From assembly GCF_900113015.1 (NCBI RefSeq), contig NZ_FONV01000001.1, positions 372,001-436,000 on the forward strand: a stretch of DNA of 64,000 nucleotides. The letters are read 5' to 3'. This document shows, piece after piece, positions 50,353 to 59,360 of the stretch. The position numbers and the translations under genes were made by a program. This stretch comes from Actinoplanes philippinensis (GTDB lineage: Bacteria; Actinomycetota; Actinomycetes; Mycobacteriales; Micromonosporaceae). The notes under the pieces are model-generated. The model was given only the letters and a program-made list of their open reading frames with translations. It was not told the origin of the DNA and did not search any database. Numbering within the stretch: the stretch's first letter is position 1; each line of letters opens with the position of its first letter.

Positions 50353-53300
50353 TCAGCCGGTGGATCCGTCCCCCACCACGGCGCCCTCCCCCGGCCACTG
50401 TTCCCCGGGGGAGGCCGCCGCCCGGCCGGCCCGCTGGTGACCGTCGAACCGGGCGACGGCGTCCCGCAGGCGAGCCGCGAACCAGGGGTCGGCGCCGATC
50501 CGAGCCCTCGCATCCGAACGGGCCAGCCGCCGGTCGAAGGCGGCGAGCAGATTGCCCGGCTCCCACGAACCGGCCACCGGCAGAGCCTCCAGCAGGCGCA
50601 GGCAGGCCTCCGGCGACAACTGTTCGGCCCCGTCCGCCGCCAGGTGCATCCCGAGACTGATCAACGTGTCGTGGGCCGGATCCAGCTGTTGCCAGAAACC
50701 TGCCAGGCATTCCAGGAACAGCGCCGCCTGGACCGGATCCGCGAACGTCAGCCGGTCCAGCAGGCGCATGGTCTCGACGGCCGAGAAGTACAGGCAGTCC
50801 TGGACGAGCCTCTCCAGATAGATCGTCGTGCAGCGGGAGAGGCCCGGCGGCGACACGGCACGGTCACCCCATCGGCTGAGCGCCACCGTCACGCGCTCGT
50901 GGGCCGTCAACAGATCCTGCCGGGTCCAGGCGTGCGACCGGACCACCAGGAGAAGCCGGACGAGGCTGCGTGCCACCGACTCCACCCGTCCCTGCTCGTG
51001 CTCCACGAAGGTGGCCATCGCCGGCCACAGCAGCTCACTCAGGATCGGGTCAGCGGCGTGACGCAGCACGTCGTCGCTGAACGCGCCGGACAGGTCCATC
51101 ATGGCCATGGCCGGAGCCAGCGGGAAATTCTCACTGAAGCCGTCGATGACCCCGGAGGCGGAGAATCGCCAGCTCGGGCCGAACTGGTTCGACCACATCG
51201 GATCGACGGCGGCGCTGACGGGCTCGTCGGCGAACTCCATGATCAGGTCACGACGCTCGTCATCGGCCCAGGTGCGGGTCACCTGAACGGAGGTCAGGCC
51301 GTCGAGCAGCATGCCGCCCGGGACCGCCGCCCGCCATTGCGAGGCGGTGTCCCGCAACCAGCTCGCGGGATCCCGGGCGTGCTGATAGAGCTCGGAGGCC
51401 CGGACCTGACCGCCGCAGCACAGGACGAGCAGCGCCAGGTTGAAGGAGTAGGTGGCCATCCAGTGGTCCAGGCGCTTGTCGACCGGCTGATAGGCGCGTG
51501 GAGTATGCGTCGGCCGGGTGACGGCGACCCGCAACTTCGCCAGAAGCCAGTCCCGGGACCCGGTGCGGAGCATCTTGCGGAGGAACGGGACCACGGTGCT
51601 GCGGGCACACAACGGGGTGAAGCCGAGCAGGTCCCGGAGGAGGGTGTCGTCCTCGGCGTGACCGAGACGGCCGGTCCGTGCCCGGGAGAGGGCCACCCCC
51701 TGATCCACCGCATGGACCACCAGACGGGCCACCAGATATTCGCCGAAGGTGGCATGCAGGAACTCGTACGTCTGCCGGGTCTGATCCTCCTGGACCGCCT
51801 GGGTGCGCTGGATGAAGAAGAACCGGCCGACCATCTCCTCACCCGCGGTGAAGGCGCGGTGGAAACCCTCGGTTTCCGGGGCGCCCGACGCCCGCAGGCC
51901 GAGGCCGGTCAGATCGGCGTCGAGCTCGTCGGCGGTCGCCCACAGCCGCAGGCGGTGGAACATCGCGAACGCCACCACCGACAGGCGCTCCAGCTCGTCG
52001 TGAACCAGCTCCCGCCGTTCCCGCTCGGGATGGTTGGCGCCGTGGACGCGGCGCACCTCGCGCTCGGCGAAATCGTGCAGCAGGCGCTCGTACAGCTCGC
52101 CGGTGTCGAAGTCCTCGGCGGACTGGAGGGCGTTCGCGCCGGCGTCGTACAGGGCCAGCATGAGCAGCAGGAGCGGCTGGGCCGCCAGATCGGGGAACCG
52201 CAGCACGACGTCGCGGGTCAACGGCCGTAGCCCGGTCCCGGCCCAGTACCGTGCGTTCGCCGTGTTCCAGAAGTCCAGCCAGCGGTCGACCTGTGGTTCG
52301 TCGAACGGCTCCAGGCGCGCCACCAGCCCGCCGGCCGGGATCCGGGCCCGGTCCGCGACGGCGACCCGGCTCGTCACGATCACCGCGGCCGGACGGCCGA
52401 GGAGCTCCTCACGACGCTGGAACGCCGCCACCCGCTCCAGGTAGTCGGACTGGTGCACCCCGGTCGCCTGCAACAGCTCGTCCAGGCCGTCGAGCAGGAT
52501 CACCGGCATCGCGGCGTCCGCCGACCCGGCCAGCTCCGCCCACGCCACCGTCTCGCCGATCGTGCCGCGCAGCGCCTGCTCGATCTGGTCCTGGATGGAC
52601 GCCTCCGCCCGGACCTCGCGCAACGCCACCCGGACCACCAGGTAGTCGGCGGCCGGCAGGCGGGCCGCGAGGATCCGGGTCAGCGACGACTTGCCGCCGC
52701 CGGGCTGGCCCAGCAGCACCAGCGGCACGGCGGCCGCCTGCGGGGTGGTGAGGTAGGTGGCGAGGAACGTGTCGAAGTCGGAACGGACCTCGGCGCCGGC
52801 CCACCAGTCCTCGTCGGCCGGGCGCAGGCCCGGGGCGCCCGGCCGCACCCGGAACCGGGGGTCCAGATAGGCGGAGGCCAGGCTCGGCATGGTCAGCTCA
52901 CCGGCGTCGCCGCCCAGGATCGGCTCGTCCAGCTCGGCGCGGCAGACGCGGGCCAGCGCCGCCCGGTGGCGGGCCGGATCCCGGTGCGAGGTGGCCCGGA
53001 GCAGCGCCGACTCCAGGCCCTCCAAACCCCGCGACACCGCCCGCGACTCCAGGCGGGCCAGCCAGATGCCGAACTCCGGGACGTCCTGGACCAGACGGCG
53101 GACGACCTCCTCGTAGCGGTCGGCGGCGATCTCCGGCAGACCACCGGTCAGCAGCGCCTCGGCGGCACGGCGGGCCCGGTCGTCGGCGGCGTCCCAGGCC
53201 GCCAGGCCGGTCAGGTGCGCGGCCATCTGCCGGGCGCGGGCCGCGAACCAGCCGAGAAGGTCGGCGCGGAGACGGTCGCCGGTACGGTCCGGGCCCGGGG

Positions 53301-53715
53301 CCGGGATGCCGGCGTCGAGCAGGTGCGCCTGCCAGGAGCCGCCGGACCGCGACGCGGCCAGGAAGCGGAGCTGGTCGTCGCGGGTGAAGGCCGGGTTCGC
53401 GAGTCCGGCGGTCTCCAGGCAGTCGTCCAGCGATACGAAGAATGACGAGACGACCAGGACGCCGTGGGCGGCGTGCAGGCGCTGGCTGCGGTTGTAGCGG
53501 GTCTGGTCGCGTACCACATCGGTGATCCGCTCGGCCACCAGATGCCCGAGCCGGACCGCCTCCGTCTTGGCGTCGAAGAGGCTGATGGCGGCCTCGCTGC
53601 CGCCCGCCGTCGCCACCGCCAGCACCCCGCCGAGGAGGTTGTCGGCGGCCTTCATCAGCGGGCCGGAGCCGCCGAGCAGTTTGACGGCATCGGTATAGGT
53701 CAGCCCCTGAGACAC
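50353..53715 (-). CDS. NACHT NTPase with N-terminal helical domain (NLR-like)
   Basis: 1120 residues from a GTG at 53715; TATAGT ends 6 nt upstream, so it is probably leaderless. The first ~250 residues (LTYTDAVKLLGGSGPL; FDAKTEAVRLGHLV) match the actinobacterial NACHT N-terminal helical domain (NNH) type. The NACHT NTPase has Walker A GQPGGGKS (336-343) and the NACHT-type Walker B ILLDGLDE (D409-E413). The ~550-residue C-terminus is helical, with a DUF-like YEFLHATFGEYLVARLV motif typical of NACHT winged-helix/superhelical regions. Bacterial NACHT proteins protect against phage. No separate effector gene is adjacent, so activity may lie in the terminal domains. Confidence 0.82.
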   Translation of the reverse strand: MSQGLTYTDAVKLLGGSGPLMKAADNLLGGVLAVATAGGSEAAISLFDAKTEAVRLGHLVAERITDVVRDQTRYNRSQRLHAAHGVLVVSSFFVSLDDCLETAGLANPAFTRDDQLRFLAASRSGGSWQAHLLDAGIPAPGPDRTGDRLRADLLGWFAARARQMAAHLTGLAAWDAADDRARRAAEALLTGGLPEIAADRYEEVVRRLVQDVPEFGIWLARLESRAVSRGLEGLESALLRATSHRDPARHRAALARVCRAELDEPILGGDAGELTMPSLASAYLDPRFRVRPGAPGLRPADEDWWAGAEVRSDFDTFLATYLTTPQAAAVPLVLLGQPGGGKSSLTRILAARLPAADYLVVRVALREVRAEASIQDQIEQALRGTIGETVAWAELAGSADAAMPVILLDGLDELLQATGVHQSDYLERVAAFQRREELLGRPAAVIVTSRVAVADRARIPAGGLVARLEPFDEPQVDRWLDFWNTANARYWAGTGLRPLTRDVVLRFPDLAAQPLLLLMLALYDAGANALQSAEDFDTGELYERLLHDFAEREVRRVHGANHPERERRELVHDELERLSVVAFAMFHRLRLWATADELDADLTGLGLRASGAPETEGFHRAFTAGEEMVGRFFFIQRTQAVQEDQTRQTYEFLHATFGEYLVARLVVHAVDQGVALSRARTGRLGHAEDDTLLRDLLGFTPLCARSTVVPFLRKMLRTGSRDWLLAKLRVAVTRPTHTPRAYQPVDKRLDHWMATYSFNLALLVLCCGGQVRASELYQHARDPASWLRDTASQWRAAVPGGMLLDGLTSVQVTRTWADDERRDLIMEFADEPVSAAVDPMWSNQFGPSWRFSASGVIDGFSENFPLAPAMAMMDLSGAFSDDVLRHAADPILSELLWPAMATFVEHEQGRVESVARSLVRLLLVVRSHAWTRQDLLTAHERVTVALSRWGDRAVSPPGLSRCTTIYLERLVQDCLYFSAVETMRLLDRLTFADPVQAALFLECLAGFWQQLDPAHDTLISLGMHLAADGAEQLSPEACLRLLEALPVAGSWEPGNLLAAFDRRLARSDARARIGADPWFAARLRDAVARFDGHQRAGRAAASPGEQWPGEGAVVGDGSTG

Positions 53716-53761
53716 GATCCCCACTATATGGACGGTGTCGATCGGAGCGTCCTGGCCGGGT

Positions 53762-54793
53762 TCACGGCAGGAGAGCGCGAAGTTCCGCCATCTGTGCGAC
53801 CCGTTCGGCCCGGGTGGGAGCGAGCGGGGACGCCAGCACCGTGGTGACGCCGGCCTCGGCCAGGGCGTCGAGTCCTCGGCGGACGTCGTCGGGGCGGCCG
53901 GCCAGGGAGGTGGCGGTGACCAGGTCGCCGGGGACGGCGGCGATCGCCTCGGCGCGGCGGCCGGACAGGTAGAGGTCCTGGATGCGGGTGGCCTCCTCGG
54001 CGTAGCCGTAGCGGCGGACCAGGTCGTTGGAGAAGTTGCGGCCGCGAGCGCCCATGCCGCCGAGGTAGAGCGCGAGCTGGGCGCGGTGCCGGGCGAGCAG
54101 GTCCGGGCCGGGGTCACCGAGGACGAAGGGCACGGGCACGCTCACGTCCAGCGGCGGCAGGGCCGGGTCGCGCCGGGACCGCCCGTCGGCCAGGGACTCG
54201 CCGAAGACGCGGGCGGCGGATCGCGGGTCGAGCCAGAGCGCCTGCCAGCCCTCGGCGATCTCGGCGGCCAGCGCCACGTTCCGCGGGCCCATGGCGGCCA
54301 GCAGGATCGGGACGCGTGGCCGTACCGGATGGTTGATCAGTTTGAGGGGTTTCGCATAGTCGCCGGGGAGCGGGATCCGGTAGTGGCCGCCGTCGAAGGT
54401 CAGGGTCTCGCGGCGCCAGACGCGGCGGCAGATCTCGACGATCTCGCGGGTGCGGGCGATCGGGGCGTCGTAGCGGACCCCGTGGAACCCCTCGATGACC
54501 TGGGGTCCGGACGCGCCGAGGCCGAGGTTGAACCGGCCGCCGGACACGTGGTCGAGCCCGGCGGCGGTCATCGCGGTCAGCGTAGGAGTGCGAGTGTAGA
54601 GCTGCATCACACCGGACGCCAGATCCATGGCACGCGTACGGGCGGCGAGATACCCCAGTTGGCTGACGGCGTCGAAGCTGTACGCCTCCGGGACCACCAC
54701 CAGATCGACGCCCGCCTTCTCGAACTCGACCACCTCGTCGACCGCGCTCGCGAAGCCCTCGCCGCTGTAGCCGAGCTGGACCCCGAGCCGCAT
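53762..54793 (-). CDS. LLM-class F420-dependent oxidoreductase
   Basis: 343 residues; the ATG shares a base with the stop of the alcohol dehydrogenase gene. TIM-barrel luciferase-like family: MRLGVQLGYSG, DLVVVPEAYSFDAVSQLG, the F420-binding-type region RFNLGLGASGPQVIEGFHG, and RVPILLAAMGPRNVALAAEIAEGW. It probably transfers hydride between coenzyme F420 and a CoA ester or steroid-ring intermediate. Part of an operon with adh behind a KstR-like operator. Confidence 0.85.
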   Translation of the reverse strand: MRLGVQLGYSGEGFASAVDEVVEFEKAGVDLVVVPEAYSFDAVSQLGYLAARTRAMDLASGVMQLYTRTPTLTAMTAAGLDHVSGGRFNLGLGASGPQVIEGFHGVRYDAPIARTREIVEICRRVWRRETLTFDGGHYRIPLPGDYAKPLKLINHPVRPRVPILLAAMGPRNVALAAEIAEGWQALWLDPRSAARVFGESLADGRSRRDPALPPLDVSVPVPFVLGDPGPDLLARHRAQLALYLGGMGARGRNFSNDLVRRYGYAEEATRIQDLYLSGRRAEAIAAVPGDLVTATSLAGRPDDVRRGLDALAEAGVTTVLASPLAPTRAERVAQMAELRALLP

Positions 54794-55872
54794 CAGTCGT
54801 TGACGATCACTTGGCGGATCACGTCGCCGCTGCCCAGCGCGGCCAGCGCCGCCCCGGCCTGGTCGAGGCGCAGGCGGTGGCTGATCATGCCCTCGATGTC
54901 GAGGCGGCCGGCCCGCCACAGGGCGAGCAGGCGGGGGAAGTCGCGGTGCGGGTCGGCCGAGCCGTACAGCGACGGGACGATCGTCTTGCCCTCGAAGAGC
55001 AGCTCGAACGGGCTGAACTCGACGGTGTCCTCGGCGCGCCCGGCGCCGACGATGACGACCTGGCCGCCGCGCCGGGTGGCGGTCCACGCGGTGCGCAGCG
55101 TCTGCGGCACGGCCACCACGTCGAAGGCGTGGTCGAAGCCCTCCGGCACCACCGCGGCCTGCAGGTCGCCCAGCTCGTCGGGGGTGGCGGTGTGGGTGGC
55201 GCCGAACCGGCGGGCCGCCTCGTGCCGGGCGGGCACCGTGTCCACGGCCATGATCTGCGCGGCGCCGGCGAGGCGGGCGCCCTGGATGGCGGCGATGCCC
55301 ACGCCGCCGCAGCCGATCACCACGACACTGTCGCCGGGCCGTACCCTCGCCGTGTTGATCACCGCACCGACGCCGGTGGTGACGCCGCAGCCGACCAGGG
55401 CGGCCACCTCGTACGGGACGTCGTCGTCGATCTTCACGGCGCCGGCGCGGGGCACCACCATCTCCTCGGCGAACGAGCCGCACCCGGCCATCCCGAAGAT
55501 CTCCAGGTCACCGGCGGCGAACCGGGGGATCACGTAGCCGGCCATCACGTGGGTCATGCACAGGTGGTCCTCGCCGCGGCGGCAGTGCGTGCACACCCCG
55601 CAGGCGGGCAGCCAGTTGACCGCGACCCGGTCGCCGGGCGCCAGGTCGTCGACGCCGTCACCGACCTCGATCACGTCGCCGGCGGCCTCGTGGCCGAGGA
55701 CCGCGGGCACCGGCTGGGGCAGGGCGCCGCGCAGGGCGGACAGGTCGGAGTGGCAGACGCCGGCGGCGCGGACCCGCAGGCGCACCTCGCCCGGCCCGGG
55801 GCCGAGGACCGTCACGTCGTCACGGAAGTCGAGTTTGTCGTCCCCGATCGTGTGCAGCACCGCCGCGCGCAT
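54793..55872 (-). CDS. zinc-dependent alcohol dehydrogenase (MDR family)
   Basis: 359 residues, ATG at 55872 after GAGGGGG. Catalytic zinc ligands Cys40 (AGVCHSD), His61-Glu62 (LGHEAAGD) and a later Cys in GCGVTTGVG; structural zinc cysteines 91, 94, 97 and 105; NAD-binding GCGGVGIAAIQGA. This is the class III/NDMA-type long-chain alcohol dehydrogenase group found in steroid and sidechain degradation loci. Controlled by the palindrome at 55892-55905. Confidence 0.88.
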   Translation of the reverse strand: MRAAVLHTIGDDKLDFRDDVTVLGPGPGEVRLRVRAAGVCHSDLSALRGALPQPVPAVLGHEAAGDVIEVGDGVDDLAPGDRVAVNWLPACGVCTHCRRGEDHLCMTHVMAGYVIPRFAAGDLEIFGMAGCGSFAEEMVVPRAGAVKIDDDVPYEVAALVGCGVTTGVGAVINTARVRPGDSVVVIGCGGVGIAAIQGARLAGAAQIMAVDTVPARHEAARRFGATHTATPDELGDLQAAVVPEGFDHAFDVVAVPQTLRTAWTATRRGGQVVIVGAGRAEDTVEFSPFELLFEGKTIVPSLYGSADPHRDFPRLLALWRAGRLDIEGMISHRLRLDQAGAALAALGSGDVIRQVIVND

Positions 55873-55891
55873 CCCGGCACCCCCTCGAAAT

Positions 55892-55905
55892 TAGAACGCG
55901 TTCTA
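55892..55905. promoter_or_regulatory. KstR-like operator
   Basis: TAGAACGCGTTCTA is a perfect 14-bp palindrome and fits the published KstR consensus TNNAACNNGTTNNA. It lies 20 bp before the adh start; a -10-like TCTAAT (minus strand) overlaps its edge, so binding would repress the adh-LLM operon. Confidence 0.65.
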
Positions 55906-55924
55906 CGCTATCGATGAGCCGGAT

Positions 55925-55942
55925 ACCAAGCAAGCGTTCGGT
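55925..55942. promoter_or_regulatory. KstR2-like operator in the regulator's own promoter
   Basis: ACCAAGC-AAGC-GTTCGGT, an imperfect palindrome (two mismatches) with the same CAAGCAAGCG core seen at 56558 and 63110. It occupies the -35/spacer region ahead of GATAAT (55950-55955) and the GTG at 55962, implying autoregulation. Confidence 0.5.
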
Positions 55943-55961
55943 CAAGAGAGATAATCGGCCG

Positions 55962-56549
55962 GTGACACAATCCAAGAGCCCGTCCGAGCGGCGCGCGCAT
56001 CTGGTCCGGCTGGCCGGTGACCTCTTCGCCGAGAAGGGGTTCCGGGCGACCACGGTGCGGGAGATCGCCGACGCCGCCGGGATCCTCTCCGGCAGCCTCT
56101 ACCACCACTTCGACTCCAAGGAGTCGATCGGCGACGAGATCCTCAGCGCCTTCCTGGAGGACGTTCTCGCCGGTTACCGCGAGGCGGTCCGGGACACCGC
56201 CGACCCGCGGACGGCGATCGAGCAGATCGTACGGTCCAGCACCGCCACTCTGAGCCGGCACCGGGCCGCGCTGACGATGCTGCAGAACGACTGGAACTAC
56301 TTCAGCGGCCAGCCCCGCTTCGCGTATCTGCGTACCGCCATGAAGGAGATCGAGCAGACCTGGATCGAGCAGCTGGAGCGCGGCCGGCAGACCGGGCAGT
56401 TCCGGGCCGACCTGGACACCCGCCTGACGTACCGGCTGCTGCGCGACATCCTCTGGCTGCCCACGTCGTGGCGCTCGTCGGCGACGTGGAGCACCGAGCA
56501 GATCATCGACGGACTTCTCCGCCTTCTGTTCGACGGCATCCGGGCGTAG
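55962..56549 (+). CDS. kstR2: KstR2-like TetR-family repressor of steroid catabolism
   Basis: 195 residues from a GTG at 55962, 6 nt after a GATAAT -10 box (leaderless); an ATG 48 bp upstream would overlap the operator and is less likely. The helix-turn-helix region FRATTVREIADAAGILSGSLYHHF is close to mycobacterial KstR2, as are QPRFAYL and YRLLRDILWLP in the ligand domain. KstR2 binds HIP-CoA and controls cholesterol C/D-ring degradation genes. The echA20-ipdA genes at the right end and shared operator motifs support the assignment. Confidence 0.78.
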   Translation: MTQSKSPSERRAHLVRLAGDLFAEKGFRATTVREIADAAGILSGSLYHHFDSKESIGDEILSAFLEDVLAGYREAVRDTADPRTAIEQIVRSSTATLSRHRAALTMLQNDWNYFSGQPRFAYLRTAMKEIEQTWIEQLERGRQTGQFRADLDTRLTYRLLRDILWLPTSWRSSATWSTEQIIDGLLRLLFDGIRA

Positions 56550-56573
56550 CCTCCCAAGCAAGCGCTTGGGAGG
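56550..56573. promoter_or_regulatory. KstR2-like operator, perfect 10-bp arms
   Basis: CCTCCCAAGC-AAGC-GCTTGGGAGG. It contains CAAGCGCTTG, matching the KstR2 core CAAGNNCTTG. It starts directly after the regulator's stop codon and ends 5 bp before the SDR start codon, overlapping that gene's ribosome site. Confidence 0.7.
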
Positions 56574-56578
56574 TTGCG

Positions 56579-57340
56579 ATGGGGCGACTGGACGGCAAGG
56601 TTGCGTTGATCACCGGCGGGGCGCGGGGCATGGGCAAGGCTCACGCCCGGCACTTCGCCGCCGAGGGGGCCCGCGTGGTGATCGGCGACGTGCTCGACGA
56701 CAAGGGGCAGCGGGTCGCCGACGGTCTCGGCGCGGACCTCTGCCGGTACGTGCATCACGACGTGACCAGCGCGGACGACTGGGCCGCCGCGGTCGGCGCG
56801 ACGATCGCCGCGTTCGGGCGGGTCGACGTGCTGGTCAACAACGCGGGCATCCTGCGGCACGCGCCGGTCGCCGAGATGGACCCGGCCGAGTTCCGGCAGG
56901 TCATCGAGGTCAACCTGATCGGCACGTGGCTCGGCATCCGGCAGGTGGTCCCCGCGATGATCGACGCGGGCGGCGGCTCGATCGTGAACATCTCCTCGAT
57001 CGAGGGCTTCGCCGGGGCGTCCGGCCTCTCCGCGTACAGCGCGAGCAAGTTCGGCGTCCGCGGCCTGACCCGGTCGGCCGCGCAGGAGCTGGGGCCGCTC
57101 GGCATCCGGGTCAACTCGGTGCACCCGGGCGGCGTGATGACGTCGATGGCGCTGGCCGCCGCGCAGACGATGACCGAGGTGGACGGCGGCGGGTTCCTCA
57201 AGGGCCTGCCGATCGCCCGGTTCGCCGAGCCGGTGGAGATCTCCCGGCTGGTCGCGTTCCTCGCCTCCGACGAGGCCTCCTACACCACCGGCGCCGAGTT
57301 CCTCGCCGACGGTGGCCTGCTCAGCGGACCGGGCTACTGA
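56579..57340 (+). CDS. SDR, 3-alpha/20-beta-hydroxysteroid dehydrogenase-like (FabG3 type)
   Basis: 253 residues, ATG at 56579 after GGGAGG. Classical SDR motifs: TGGARGMG (cofactor), NNAGI, catalytic Ser in NISSIEG and YSASK. NISSIEG plus AYSASKFGVRGLTRSAAQELGPLGIRVNSVHPG and ASDEASYTTGAEFLADGG are close to mycobacterial FabG3 (20-beta-HSD). It oxidises or reduces a hydroxyl group on a steroid or related CoA ester with NAD(H). It is placed directly behind a KstR2-type operator. Confidence 0.85.
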   Translation: MGRLDGKVALITGGARGMGKAHARHFAAEGARVVIGDVLDDKGQRVADGLGADLCRYVHHDVTSADDWAAAVGATIAAFGRVDVLVNNAGILRHAPVAEMDPAEFRQVIEVNLIGTWLGIRQVVPAMIDAGGGSIVNISSIEGFAGASGLSAYSASKFGVRGLTRSAAQELGPLGIRVNSVHPGGVMTSMALAAAQTMTEVDGGGFLKGLPIARFAEPVEISRLVAFLASDEASYTTGAEFLADGGLLSGPGY

Positions 57341-57341
57341 G

Positions 57342-58253
57342 ATGGCGGCCCTCGACGGGCGGGTGGCGATCGTGACCGGGGCCGGGCAGGGGCTCGGCGC
57401 GGCCGAGGCACGGGCGCTCGCCGCGGCCGGCGCCCGGACGGTCCTCAACGACCTGCCCGGCGCGGCCCTCGACGAGGTCGTCGAGCAGATCCGGGCCGAC
57501 GGCGGCGAGGCGGTCGCGTGCCCCGGCGACGTGGCCGACTGGGCGACCGGGGAGGCCCTGGTCAAGACGGCCGTGGACACCTTCGGCGGGCTGCACGTGC
57601 TGGTCAACAACGCGGGCGTGCTGCGCGACCGGATGATCTTCTCGATGTCCGAACAGGAATGGGACACCGTCGTCCGGGTCCACCTGCGCGGCCACTTCGT
57701 CACCACCCGGTTCGCCACCGCCTACTGGCGGGAGCGGGCCAAGGCGACCGGCCTGCCGGGCTACGCCCGGATCGTCAACACCGCGTCCGAGGCGTATCTG
57801 CTCGGCTCGGCCGGCCAGCCCAACTACGCGGCGGCCAAGGGCGGGATCGTCTCGCTCACCCTGGCCACCGCGCGAGGTTGCCTCAAACACGGGGTACGCG
57901 CGAACGCGATCTGTCCGCGCGCAAGAACCGCCATGACCGGCCCGTTGATGGGAGCTGCTCCGGACGGGCCCGACCCGATGGCCCCGGAACGGGTCGCGCC
58001 GCTGGTCGTGCACCTGGCCGGGCCGGCCGGCGAGCGGATCACCGGCGAGGTGTTCGTGGTGCACGGCGACGTGGTGGCGCTTCTGGGGCCACCCACGGTG
58101 CGGGCCGTCTTCCGCGCGGCCACCGGGCAGTGGACCGGCGCCGAGCTCGACGCCGCCCTCAGCACCGAGTTCGCCGCCGGCCCGCCACGTCCCGGGTACG
58201 TGTGCGAGGAGACGCTGCCCCTGGCCGCGTCGACGTTCGGGGAGGCGCCGTGA
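57342..58253 (+). CDS. SDR, multifunctional-enzyme-2-like hydroxyacyl-CoA dehydrogenase
   Basis: 303 residues; starts 1 bp after the previous stop. TGAGQGLG cofactor motif, NNAGVLRDRMIFSMSEQEWD, catalytic Ser in IVNTASEAYL and YAAAK. Resembles the hydroxyacyl-CoA dehydrogenase domain of peroxisomal MFE-2 and mycobacterial SDRs of steroid degradation (Rv3548c-like). The last ~70 residues extend beyond the SDR core. Cotranscribed with its neighbours. Confidence 0.83.
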   Translation: MAALDGRVAIVTGAGQGLGAAEARALAAAGARTVLNDLPGAALDEVVEQIRADGGEAVACPGDVADWATGEALVKTAVDTFGGLHVLVNNAGVLRDRMIFSMSEQEWDTVVRVHLRGHFVTTRFATAYWRERAKATGLPGYARIVNTASEAYLLGSAGQPNYAAAKGGIVSLTLATARGCLKHGVRANAICPRARTAMTGPLMGAAPDGPDPMAPERVAPLVVHLAGPAGERITGEVFVVHGDVVALLGPPTVRAVFRAATGQWTGAELDAALSTEFAAGPPRPGYVCEETLPLAASTFGEAP

Positions 58254-58702
58254 AACAGCGGGACACGGTCACGATGACCGACGACGAGGTGGGGGCGCTT
58301 CTGGCGTACCGCCGCAAGGTGCAGATAGCGACGATCAACCCGGACGGCACGCCGCACCTGGTGACCATGTTCTTCGCGGCGGCCGGGGGCCGGATCGCGT
58401 TCTGGACCTACCGGGCCTCGCAGAAGGCCCGCAACCTGGCCCGCGACCCGCGGCTGACCTGCCTCGTCGAGGACGGCGAGGACTACTTCGAGCTGCGCGG
58501 GGTGCAGGTCAACGGCACGGTGACGGTGATCGCCGACCTGCCCGGCGTGACCGGGATCGGCCGGCTGATCGCGGCCCGGATGCCGGACATCCCGGCCGGC
58601 GCCCTCGACGCGTACGTCGATCACACCGCCCGTAAGCGCACCGCCTACCTGGTCGAACCGGTCCGGATCACCAGCTGGGACCATCGCAAGCTGCTGGCGT
58701 GA
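58250..58702 (+). CDS. PPOX-class F420-dependent (split-barrel) protein
   Basis: 150 residues from a GTG overlapping the SDR stop by 4 bp. Pyridoxamine-oxidase-like split barrel: VQIATINPDGTPHLVTMFF, then ASQKARNLARDPRLTCLVEDG and VNGTVTVIAD. Actinobacterial members bind F420 (or FMN/haem) and reduce varied substrates. With the LLM protein it is a second likely F420 enzyme in the locus. Confidence 0.83.
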   Translation: MKQRDTVTMTDDEVGALLAYRRKVQIATINPDGTPHLVTMFFAAAGGRIAFWTYRASQKARNLARDPRLTCLVEDGEDYFELRGVQVNGTVTVIADLPGVTGIGRLIAARMPDIPAGALDAYVDHTARKRTAYLVEPVRITSWDHRKLLA

Positions 58703-58760
58703 CCATCCGGGGCCGGTGGCGCATAGACTGACCGCCGGCCGGATCGGGGTGGGAGGGCGC

Positions 58761-59360
58761 ATGTCAGTCGGTGCGACGGTGGGCCGGCCCCGCGACCCCG
58801 AGGTCGACGAGCGGATCACCCGGGCCGCCGCCGAGGTGTTCGGCGCCGAGGGCTGGGCCCGCTTCTCGGTCGACGCCGTCGCCCGCCGCGCCGGGGTCGG
58901 CAAGGCGTCCATCTACCTGCGCTGGCCCAACAAGGAGGCGCTGCTCGTCGCGGTCTTCGCGTCCCGGCTGTCCGGCGTCCGCGACATCGACACCGGCAGC
59001 CTCCGCGACGACCTGGTGGCGCTGGCCCGCCAGGTGCTGCACGCGTTCCTCGACGAGTCCGGCGGCGCGGTCCTGCGCCTGATGCTGGAGGCCGGGAGCA
59101 TCCCCGCCGGCCAGGAGCACCTGGACCGTTTCCTGCAGTCCCAGGCCGCCGCCGCCCGGGCCATCGTCCACCGCGGCAAGGACCGCGGCCAGCTACGCCG
59201 CGACATCAGCGTCACCCTGCTCCTCAACACGATCAGCGGGGGCGCCCTCAACCACGCCCTGACCACCCCGCCGCGCTCCCGGGCCAAGGTGGCAGCCGCC
59301 GCCGACCGCTACGCCGAGGAACTCGTCGACTTCGTCCTCGCCTCGGTCACCGCCCCCTGA
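58761..59360 (+). CDS. TetR-family regulator
   Basis: 199 residues from the ATG at 58761 behind GGGAGGG. The helix-turn-helix segment FSVDAVARRAGVGKASIYLRWPNKEALLVAVF, then a TetR_C-like helical domain. Its 59-bp upstream gap separates it from the F420 gene. The long palindrome at 60624-60652 is a candidate target. The 3' end (CCTCGGTCACCGC...) is amplified as a tandem repeat downstream. Confidence 0.87.
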   Translation: MSVGATVGRPRDPEVDERITRAAAEVFGAEGWARFSVDAVARRAGVGKASIYLRWPNKEALLVAVFASRLSGVRDIDTGSLRDDLVALARQVLHAFLDESGGAVLRLMLEAGSIPAGQEHLDRFLQSQAAAARAIVHRGKDRGQLRRDISVTLLLNTISGGALNHALTTPPRSRAKVAAAADRYAEELVDFVLASVTAP

